DNA from: Lachnospiraceae bacterium UBA1755
GTDB taxonomy: Bacteria; Bacillota; Clostridia; Lachnospirales; Lachnospiraceae
Reading direction: 5' to 3'
NCBI GenBank assembly: GCA_002314805.1
Contig: DCHJ01000015.1
Location: forward strand, 1 to 5,353
Length of the DNA: 5,353 nt
Below are positions 1 through 3,964 of the stretch, one piece after another. The stretch's first letter is position 1, and every line of letters starts with the position of its first letter. The translations under genes and the position numbers were made by a program. The notes beneath the pieces are model-generated. The model saw only the letters and a program-made list of their open reading frames with translations. It made no database searches and was not told where the DNA came from.

Positions 1-263
1 AGGTAAAATAAAAAATGTCGGTGCGCAGGCTGTCCGAAACAGGCGGCAGACGTATCGCTGCGCGGCATGTAAGAAGGGTTCATCCCGTACAGGGAGGCAG
101 AACCGTCCGGGATACAGTGTATCTGCAGCGTTTTGAAAGTGTTTTGACCGGCAGGCACCAATGTTAATGATCCGGCTGCGGTATTGATAAAGAGATAATC
201 GCTTTTCAAAGGGAATTAACAGCAAGGCTGATGAGGACATATTGAGCTGCTTAGCAGGAAATT
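1..263. other. Left-edge intergenic region, no supported gene
   Basis: No convincing gene is visible. A 50-codon frame runs from ATG at 15 to TAA at 167, but it lacks a Shine-Dalgarno sequence and has an arginine-rich composition typical of chance reading, so I do not call it. A 6-bp inverted repeat (ATCCCG at 81-86, CGGGAT at 108-113) is the only structure of note. No clear promoter for the downstream operon was found; TTGACC at 144-149 has no well-placed -10 partner. Confidence 0.5.
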
Positions 264-293
264 CAGACCGGATATTAAGGAGTGACCGGTCTG
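264..293 (+). promoter_or_regulatory. Leader hairpin displaying an AAGGAG loop
   Basis: CAGACCGG (264-271) and CCGGTCTG (286-293) form a perfect 8-bp inverted repeat. The 14-nt loop contains AAGGAG (277-282), a Shine-Dalgarno-like sequence. The loop also overlaps the GTG at 282, which would otherwise be the longest start of the downstream membrane-protein frame. That GTG directly abuts AAGGAG, too close for normal initiation. The structure therefore argues for initiation at ATG 306 and may affect translation of the gene. The hairpin is seen directly; its function is inference. Confidence 0.4.
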
Positions 294-305
294 GCAGGGG
301 GGAAG

Positions 306-953
306 ATGGACTGGAGTTTCTGTGATAAGGTCTTTTATATAGGTCTGGTTGCGGGTATTCTTGGTGTTGCGATCGAGGGCGTATTCTGCGTCATGAAGTA
401 TCACCGCTGGGAATCCCACGTGACGACCGTATGGGGATGGTACAATATCGTATACGGTCTGGGAGCAACCGTTCTGTATGCTCTCTCGGTGAAGCTTAAT
501 ATACCGTCGCTGTTCTGGAAGATCGTTGTAATGACAGTTATTGTAACTGCGGTCGAGCTGGGAGCAGGTCTGGTGCTTAAGCACTGGCTGGGGATGAAGG
601 CATGGGATTACAGTAATCGTCCGCTTAACGTGGCAGGACTTATCTGTCCGCTCTTTTCATTGGGCTGGGCAGCGATGTCGCTGGGAGTATGTCTGGTATG
701 CGACCGGCTGACCGCCTGGCTGGAACCGCTGACTATTCCGGAGCTCCATGTTTTTGCGGCAGTGATGTTTGCAGTACTGATCGTCGATTTTGCGCTGGCA
801 ATGATCTGTGTATTCCGCTGGAGCAGGAGGCATTACGGAAAGCCGGCACTGACAGTTGCGGGTACAATAGCAGATAAATACGCTCCGGATGAATGGATCA
901 GCAACAGGTTCATCGAGTGGAGGTTTCTGGACGAGAAGGAAAGCATGTGCTAA
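306..953 (+). CDS. Putative ABC-transporter type IV (CmpB-like) integral membrane protein
   Basis: A 215-residue hydrophobic protein with about five predicted membrane segments (roughly residues 8-29, 43-63, 68-91, 104-131 and 145-170). The segment at about 100-121 carries WDYS (100-103), then N108, G111, IC and FSLGW. This matches the signature of the Pfam family 'putative ABC-transporter type IV' (PF06541, CmpB-like), as I recall it. The family is widespread in Clostridia and its substrate is not established. No ATP-binding partner is encoded in the window. The C-terminal tail (about 171-215) is charged and probably cytoplasmic. I chose ATG 306 because a purine-rich AGGGGGGAAG lies directly before it; the longer GTG start at 282 adds eight residues but has AAGGAG touching the start codon. 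The FIST-like gene follows after 55 bp on the same strand, so cotranscription is likely. Family call is fairly sure; transport function is inference. Confidence 0.8.
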   Translation: MDWSFCDKVFYIGLVAGILGVAIEGVFCVMKYHRWESHVTTVWGWYNIVYGLGATVLYALSVKLNIPSLFWKIVVMTVIVTAVELGAGLVLKHWLGMKAWDYSNRPLNVAGLICPLFSLGWAAMSLGVCLVCDRLTAWLEPLTIPELHVFAAVMFAVLIVDFALAMICVFRWSRRHYGKPALTVAGTIADKYAPDEWISNRFIEWRFLDEKESMC

Positions 954-1008
954 GGCAGGGATAAGGCAGATAAAAATGTTGCAGCGGGCTATGGAAAGAG
1001 GAGAGAGT

Positions 1009-1968
1009 ATGAAGATAAGATTTACAACACCATGTATATATGAGACGGAAGGTGCGGCACAGGAGGGCAGGAGCTTTGGCTGTGCAAGCTTTGGCTTTGC
1101 AGGGGCTCCGGATCCGGCAAGCGAGAATGTCCGCGAGTGGGATGCACAGCATAAAAAGCTTAGAGGAAAAGCGTATTTCGGCACACTGGAAGAAGTGCTT
1201 GCACAGATTCCGACAACGGCTGAACCTGAAAGCCCGGATCCCGGGACAGGATCCTGCATGAGTCAGGCTGCGGCTGATGGTGGAGCGGCACAGAACTCAA
1301 AGATGCCCTGGCAGGCAGGCATTGTCCTCTTCGGCAACTGCGGCGGGGAGAATGAATTTATCAGAAAGCTGTATGAGAAGACCGGCTGTCCGCTTACCGG
1401 CGGAGCAGCTGCCTGCGATCTGGCAGCGGGCAGGAGCGGACTTGTGGCAGGCGCAGGGCAGGTGGCTGTTTATATGATATGCGACCCGGATGCGTCAATT
1501 TCAGTGGAAAGTAAGAATATTCACAATAACATCCTGGAGACACATAAGATCGGCTTTACCGACCCCAGAGTCTTCGATACCATTGACGGAGAGGATGCTT
1601 TGGAGTGGTTTACGAGGAAGAGAGCAGAATATGGCTTCGGTGCGGATGACTTCGAGCATATGACATTCTCTGATATGGGAGGCGTCAATGCTCACACATC
1701 AATGAACGGCGGTCGGCTGGTATCAGGCAGAGATCTCTGCCCGGAGATGCTTCTGCGATATGTGAAAAAGGGTGATGTCTACCCGCAGATGCATACTTTC
1801 TATGACGATAAGGATGCCATGATCTTCGGGTGCGCAGGGCTAAAGGGTATCCTTGAACAGGATATAATGACCGACAGCATGGGCATGTTTATGTTCGGAG
1901 AGGTTGCAACAATAAACGAGGTTCCCGAATTCGGAAACCTCATGCTCAGCAAGCTGGTTGTGAGATAG
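1009..1968 (+). CDS. FIST-like sensory domain protein
   Basis: A 319-residue soluble protein with no signal peptide or membrane segment. The start at ATG 1009 is supported by AGGAGAG about 5 bases upstream; the frame is open back to 889 but has no ribosome site there. Residues about 103-135 (GIVLFGNCGGENEFIRKLYEK, then CPLTGGAAACD) resemble the FIST N-terminal core, which has a hydrophobic strand, a helix and a glycine-rich segment. Near the C-terminus, MIFGCAGLKGIL (271-282) matches the FIST_C 'S/G-C-x-G-R/K' element and GMFMFGEVATI (292-302) matches the 'G-F-x-x-x-G-E-I' element, followed by FGNLMLSKLVV. FIST domains are proposed small-ligand sensory modules and are often fused to signalling outputs; no output domain is present here. 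Residues 70-100 are a low-complexity linker-like stretch rich in P, G, A and S. The protein is shorter and more divergent than typical FIST proteins. It probably forms an operon with the membrane protein upstream. Confidence 0.7.
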   Translation: MKIRFTTPCIYETEGAAQEGRSFGCASFGFAGAPDPASENVREWDAQHKKLRGKAYFGTLEEVLAQIPTTAEPESPDPGTGSCMSQAAADGGAAQNSKMPWQAGIVLFGNCGGENEFIRKLYEKTGCPLTGGAAACDLAAGRSGLVAGAGQVAVYMICDPDASISVESKNIHNNILETHKIGFTDPRVFDTIDGEDALEWFTRKRAEYGFGADDFEHMTFSDMGGVNAHTSMNGGRLVSGRDLCPEMLLRYVKKGDVYPQMHTFYDDKDAMIFGCAGLKGILEQDIMTDSMGMFMFGEVATINEVPEFGNLMLSKLVVR

Positions 1969-2285
1969 TAAGCGGCACACAGGATACCTGGATACGTGCA
2001 TAAATATTGTGCAGCACCGGAATGTGCCGAAACTGCGGATGTGCGCAGATCTGCAGGCGGCGGAGCCTGGGGCAGCATCAAAAAAGCAAAGGAAGATCGT
2101 CGCGAAGTACTGAAACAGCAAGGCCGGAGTTTACGTGGCAGCATCTGACCGGCAAGAGTTAAGCGCCGCGAAGCACTGAAACAGCAAGGCCGGAGTTTAC
2201 GTGGCAGCATTGATACAGCGGGGGAAATGTGCCGGTAAGCATTGAAACTACGGTGCCGCATAGAGCGACACATATGGACGCTGCA
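1969..2285. other. Convergent intergenic region with repeat, no gene
   Basis: A 317-bp stretch lies between the ends of the rightward FIST gene and the leftward ylmH-like gene. It holds a degenerate 66-bp tandem repeat (described separately). It also has one long-range inverted repeat, CGGCACA (1973-1979) with TGTGCCG (2023-2029), which lacks a T-run and so is not a clear terminator. The long minus-strand frame across this stretch overlaps the FIST gene and translates the repeat into a Cys/Arg/Ser-rich peptide; I regard it as a shadow. Confidence 0.6.
2071..2268. repeat. 66-bp tandem repeat, two good units plus degenerate flanks
   Basis: The units are 2071-2136, 2137-2202 and a decayed 2203-2268, each opening with GGCAGCAT. 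The core of units 1 and 2 (2101-2144 and 2167-2210) is 44 bp long and identical except for one base (T2108 versus C2174). The third unit keeps GGCAGCAT and a later AAGCATTGAAAC block resembling AAGCACTGAAAC. Upstream, 2050-2079 looks like the tail of a further decayed unit. The period is a multiple of three, but every plus-strand frame is broken by stops, so it is unlikely to be coding. Confidence 0.75.
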
Positions 2286-2828
2286 TCAAATGCATTTACG
2301 TATCTTTATATAGAGACGGTTTTTCTTAGTAGTACCGTCGATACCGTCATAATAGAACTTGCCATGATTACGCACGGAAACCGCATCCCCGACACGGACG
2401 GTCTTCCCTGCGTTTTTTGCTATAATGCCGTTGATGGAGATATATTCAGAGGTAATCAGTCTTGCAGCCACAGTACGGCTCAGATTGTATACACCGGCGA
2501 CCATGGCGTCCACACGCTCGGAAGCGACATTGACACGGAGCTCCTCATATTCCGGCACCAGAGTACACTCATCTGCAGGAACTCTCTGACATTTCACATC
2601 CGTATGCTTTACTCTGCTCAGGTTATCGGTAATAAAATCCCCCATTGCTTCCGTACAATATACATAAGTCTTGCCGTCGCCCACCAGGATATCTCCAATA
2701 CAGTCCCTCTCTATTCCAAGATTGATGAGAGCGCCGAGGAAATCTCTGTGTGAGAGATCCTCATCGGCAAATTTTGCATTTATTGGTTCCACTTTTACGC
2801 AGGCAGTGTATTCTCTTTCCATTTTCAT
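2286..2828 (-). CDS. ylmH: YlmH-like S4 RNA-binding protein, N-terminally truncated
   Basis: A leftward frame of 180 residues from ATG 2828. The segment LSHRDFLGALINLGIERDCIGDILVGD (25-51) is the conserved YlmH core. A C-terminal S4 domain follows at about 98-160 (NVASERVDAMV, LSRTVAARLI, GDAVSVRNHGKFYY), ending in TTKKNRLYIKI. YlmH proteins bind RNA/ribosomes; the Bacillus gene sits near the division cluster, and recent work links YlmH to rescue of stalled ribosomes (family knowledge). Full-length members have about 250-260 residues, so roughly 75-90 N-terminal residues are missing. The frame stays open to 2945 (a TTG codon), and just upstream it reads AGSYMKMER, reminiscent of the family's GGYxxAER motif, but beyond that it runs into the antisense RNA and the toxin module. 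No good Shine-Dalgarno sequence precedes 2828. It may be a functional short form or a 5'-deleted remnant. Confidence 0.75.
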   Translation of the reverse strand: MKMEREYTACVKVEPINAKFADEDLSHRDFLGALINLGIERDCIGDILVGDGKTYVYCTEAMGDFITDNLSRVKHTDVKCQRVPADECTLVPEYEELRVNVASERVDAMVAGVYNLSRTVAARLITSEYISINGIIAKNAGKTVRVGDAVSVRNHGKFYYDGIDGTTKKNRLYIKIRKCI

Positions 2829-2878
2829 GTATGATCCGGCATTTTGAGTAAATGTCGGATGTTTCCTTTCTCCACAAA

Positions 2879-2907
2879 TTGACTTTTTTTTAGGGTTAGA
2901 GTATATT
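2879..2907 (+). promoter_or_regulatory. Sigma-A promoter of the antisense RNA
   Basis: TTGACT (2879-2884), a 17-nt spacer and TATATT (2902-2907) make a near-consensus promoter with an expected start at about 2914. No rightward coding gene follows. The first feature downstream is a terminator at 2960-3004, so the product is a short RNA converging on the toxin gene. A strong constitutive antitoxin promoter is usual in type I systems. Confidence 0.75.
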
Positions 2908-2918
2908 GTTCTTACAAG

Positions 2919-2943
2919 GGAACCACCGATAGGCGGTTGACCC
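2919..2943 (+). repeat. Left arm of the module's imperfect inverted repeat
   Basis: The 5' end of the antisense RNA begins GGAACCACC and continues to AGGCGGTTGACCC. The toxin mRNA, on the other strand, begins GGAACTACC and continues to AGGCGGTTGGCCC (positions 3165 down to 3133). The two RNAs therefore share nearly the same 5' sequence, with a longer internal spacer in the toxin mRNA. Each copy can form a stem of AACYACC with GGCGGTT; the C/T difference changes a C-G pair to a U-G pair, preserving the stem. Confidence 0.65.
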
Positions 2944-2959
2944 AAGAAAATTTATTGGT

Positions 2960-3004
2960 AAAAATAACCGCTACGTTTTCTCAGGACGGCGGTTATTTTT
3001 TATT
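2960..3004. terminator. Bidirectional intrinsic terminator shared by toxin and antisense RNA
   Basis: AAAAATAACCGC (2960-2971) and GCGGTTATTTTT (2989-3000) form a perfect 12-bp stem with a 17-nt loop. There are T-runs on the plus-strand side and A-runs on the other, so it should terminate transcription in both directions. The toxin stop codon (TAA, complement of 2993-2995) lies inside one arm of the stem, leaving essentially no 3' untranslated spacer. Confidence 0.85.
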
Positions 3005-3085
3005 TGACTTTATATACTCAATCAGGACAGTGACGATAAGCGCAATAATTGCTATCACCAGGCTTAAGATTTCATAATCAGTCAT
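2993..3085 (-). CDS. Putative holin-like type I toxin peptide (30 aa)
   Basis: A 30-residue peptide that begins MTDYEILSLVIAIIALIV, forms one hydrophobic helix (about residues 6-22), then EYIKS and a basic NKK end. This charge pattern and the opening M-T/S-x-Y-E-x-L-x-L match the 'putative holin-like toxin' family (PF16935, related to TxpA/BsrG-type peptides), which act at the cytoplasmic membrane. A strong AAAGGAGGG (3100 down to 3092) sits 6 nt before ATG 3085; an in-frame ATG at 3091 touches that site and is less likely. The mRNA probably starts near 3166 from an extended -10 promoter and ends at the shared terminator. A convergent antisense RNA overlaps its 3' end, and its leader can fold to hide the ribosome site. 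Family assignment is from motif recognition only; toxicity is inference. Confidence 0.75.
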   Translation of the reverse strand: MTDYEILSLVIAIIALIVTVLIEYIKSNKK

Positions 3086-3091
3086 GAGCAT

Positions 3092-3128
3092 CCCTCCTTT
3101 CAGATACTCGGAGGGTGCATACCCTCCG
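3092..3128 (-). promoter_or_regulatory. Toxin leader with mutually exclusive hairpins over the ribosome site
   Basis: Read on the minus strand, CGGAGGGT (3128-3121) and ACCCTCCG (3116-3109) form a perfect 8-bp hairpin with a four-base loop. The same CCCTCC can instead pair perfectly with the GGAGGG of the Shine-Dalgarno sequence (about 3097-3092) across a loop of about 12 nt. Pairing of the first two segments frees the ribosome site and pairing of the last two hides it. Control of the Shine-Dalgarno site by leader structure is known in Fst-type toxin mRNAs; the switch here is inferred from complementarity. Confidence 0.55.
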
Positions 3129-3132
3129 GAGA

Positions 3133-3165
3133 GGGCCAACCGCCTGCCTTTTCTATGGTAGTTCC
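3133..3165 (-). repeat. Right arm of the module's inverted repeat (toxin mRNA 5' end)
   Basis: On the minus strand this is GGAACTACC, a spacer ATAGAAAAGGC, then AGGCGGTTGGCCC. It is the partner of 2919-2943 and marks the expected 5' end of the toxin mRNA just as that copy marks the 5' end of the antisense RNA. Because the copies are inverted in DNA, the RNAs are alike here rather than complementary, unlike the direct repeats of the par/Fst locus. Confidence 0.6.
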
Positions 3166-3172
3166 GTACAGT

Positions 3173-3203
3173 ATTATAGCAGACTGGCGGACGGTCTGCT
3201 ATA
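3173..3203 (-). promoter_or_regulatory. Toxin promoter with overlapping 10-bp palindrome
   Basis: The minus strand reads TGCTATAAT, an extended -10 (TATAAT at 3178-3173), about 7 nt before the predicted toxin mRNA start. No good -35 is present at 16-18 nt. TATAGCAGAC (3175-3184) and GTCTGCTATA (3194-3203) form a perfect 10-bp inverted repeat with a 9-bp centre. It covers the -10 and spacer, as an operator would. The mirror copy also creates a plus-strand extended -10, TGCTATATT (3198-3206 region), so a divergent transcript is possible. Confidence 0.55.
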
Positions 3204-3205
3204 TT

Positions 3206-3445
3206 GACGTTTTTAAGTACATATGGAGGGATACCCTTCCGATCTGTTTGTCCTTCTTCTTTTTCCGCAGCAAGCTTACCCGGTCAACGGCACGCAGCAC
3301 GCTTGACGGTGCGTCCTGCCGAATGATATAAAGAAGACCACGATGATTCTGTCGTTTCTACACATATCATGAGCACAGGGGTTCTTAATACTTATGTTTC
3401 CCACAGTAAACTTACACACTTACACCGTCAGATTCGGATTAGCGA
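3206..3445. other. Intergenic spacer between toxin module and tRNA promoter
   Basis: No gene is supported. A plus-strand 27-codon frame (ATG 3224) has no ribosome site. A minus-strand frame of about 50 codons ending near 3203 lacks a start codon and I do not recognise it. A GC-rich interval (about 3288-3325) has short inverted repeats (CGGCA with TGCCG, GCAC with GTGC) without a T-run. Confidence 0.5.
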
Positions 3446-3474
3446 TAGACAATAGCAATCTCAGGGAGTATAAT
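3446..3474 (+). promoter_or_regulatory. Promoter of tRNA-Gly
   Basis: TAGACA (3446-3451), a 17-nt spacer and a consensus TATAAT (3469-3474) predict a start near 3481. The tRNA begins at 3539, so the precursor has a 5' leader of about 58 nt to be removed by RNase P. The leader contains a small hairpin, TGTCG (3487-3491) with CGACA (3495-3499). Confidence 0.75.
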
Positions 3475-3514
3475 AGGAACATCGGCTGTCGGGGCGACAA
3501 GGAGTTATTTCGTC

Positions 3515-3525
3515 CGGATGGCGGG
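3515..3525 (+). promoter_or_regulatory. Leader segment complementary to the tRNA 3' half
   Basis: CGGATGGCGGG is a perfect 11-nt complement of CCCGCCATCCG (3597-3607), which comprises the 3' strands of the T-stem and acceptor stem. Pairing would be longer and free of the G-U wobble and A-C mismatch found in the normal fold, so the precursor could misfold or be delayed in processing. A regulatory role is inference. Confidence 0.5.
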
Positions 3526-3538
3526 TAATAGCTTCTCT

Positions 3539-3609
3539 GCGGGTGTAGTACATCGGTAGTATGCGACCTTCCCAAGGTTGAGAGACGGGTTCGACTCCCG
3601 CCATCCGCT
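3539..3609 (+). tRNA. tRNA-Gly (anticodon CCC)
   Basis: The acceptor stem is GCGGGTG with CATCCGC (one G-U pair); the D-arm is GTAC/GTAT with loop ATCGGTA, including the G18-G19 pair. The anticodon stem CGACC/GGTTG encloses TTCCCAA, placing CCC after U33. The variable loop is four nucleotides, and the T-arm is ACGGG-TTCGACT-CCCGC with an A-C mismatch at its base. The discriminator is T73, as usual for bacterial tRNA-Gly, and CCA is not encoded (TTAA follows). The canonical D- and T-loops argue for an ordinary translational tRNA rather than a cell-wall-specific variant. It reads GGG codons. It stands alone with its own promoter and terminator. Confidence 0.9.
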
Positions 3610-3636
3610 TAAAAGTGCCGGTTGGTTTTTGTTTTT

Positions 3637-3676
3637 CAGCACGAGACATTGACTGTCGAGTGCTGTTTTTGTTTTT
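3637..3676 (+). terminator. Intrinsic terminator downstream of tRNA-Gly
   Basis: CAGCAC (3637-3642) pairs with GTGCTG (3660-3665). Two tandem G-A mismatches separate this from an inner GACA/TGTC stem with a TTGAC loop, and TTTTTGTTTTT follows. It closes the tRNA transcription unit. Confidence 0.85.
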
Positions 3677-3712
3677 GCGAAATGTTGGTTAAATCATCAA
3701 TTTCAGTCTGTA

Positions 3713-3724
3713 ATTTTCGAAAAT
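3713..3724. promoter_or_regulatory. Perfect 12-bp palindrome ATTTTCGAAAAT
   Basis: This palindrome lies in the AT-rich spacer between the tRNA terminator and the next genes, overlapping weak promoter-like hexamers (TTGGTT at 3685-3690 and TGTAAT at 3709-3714, 18 nt apart). It could be an operator for the lipoprotein transcription unit. In AT-rich sequence such a palindrome can also arise by chance. Confidence 0.3.
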
Positions 3725-3782
3725 GAAAATATAGCACTTTACCGAACGTGTCCTTAGTAATGCATCTGCGGGAGGTATCGCA

Positions 3783-3938
3783 ATGCCGATTCAATACGGT
3801 CAGAGGCCTTCTATAGACATACGAAGATACATTTATTTGACGAGCGTCAATGAAAACCGGGAATCGGGCATACGTGCCCGCACAGGAACATCTGCCGGTC
3901 CGATTAAGTCATCAAATATCCGGAAAGCATTGAAATAG
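3783..3938 (+). CDS. Possible small ORF, 51 aa, unknown
   Basis: The frame starts at ATG 3783 with GGGAGG (3770-3775) seven bases upstream and ends at TAG 3936-3938, only 26 bp before the lipoprotein gene. The product is basic and hydrophilic (starts MPIQYGQRPSIDIRRYIYL, ends NIRKALK) with no membrane segment, cysteine motif or domain I recognise. The ribosome site and placement favour a real leader gene; the short length and unusual composition favour chance. I do not assign a function. Confidence 0.3.
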   Translation: MPIQYGQRPSIDIRRYIYLTSVNENRESGIRARTGTSAGPIKSSNIRKALK

Positions 3939-3964
3939 AGAGGAAAAGTGTCTAATATTAAGAC

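Larger units (their letters stand above)
2914..3004 (+). ncRNA. Antisense RNA antitoxin candidate (about 90 nt)
   Basis: The predicted transcript starts about 7 nt after TATATT and ends at the T-run of the hairpin at 2960-3004. It has no ribosome site or reading frame of note. Its 5' part (2919-2943) can fold as AACCACC-GATA-GGCGGTT with one mismatch. Its 3' part overlaps the last codons, stop codon and terminator of the convergent toxin mRNA by about 40 nt, giving full complementarity there. The GGCGGTT near its 5' end can also pair with AACCGCC near the toxin mRNA 3' end. The layout resembles the par/Fst locus of enterococcal plasmids and the TxpA/RatA type of Bacillus, where antisense RNA blocks toxin synthesis. 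The transcript ends are inferred. Confidence 0.65.

Noticed and set aside
657..1259. Minus-strand 200-codon open frame
   Set aside because: It lies antisense across the membrane-protein and FIST genes, has no ribosome site and has a composition typical of a shadow frame.
1800..2273. Minus-strand 157-codon frame containing a repeated MLPRKLRPCCFS motif
   Set aside because: The repeated peptide is only the 66-bp DNA repeat read in one frame. The frame overlaps the FIST gene antisense and lacks a ribosome site.
2229..2753. Plus-strand 174-codon frame
   Set aside because: It is the shadow of the ylmH-like gene, which carries clear family motifs on the other strand.
3203..3355. Minus-strand frame of about 50 codons with a lysine-rich stretch, possibly a lost gene end or the missing ylmH N-terminus
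   Set aside because: It has no start codon or ribosome site, and I see no YlmH N-terminal motif in it.
3515..3607. tRNA-associated attachment site for an integrative element
   Set aside because: The matching segments are inverted, not direct, and no integrase or excisionase is nearby.
3461..3649. Minus-strand 62-codon frame
   Set aside because: It is antisense to the tRNA-Gly gene, a common source of spurious ORFs.
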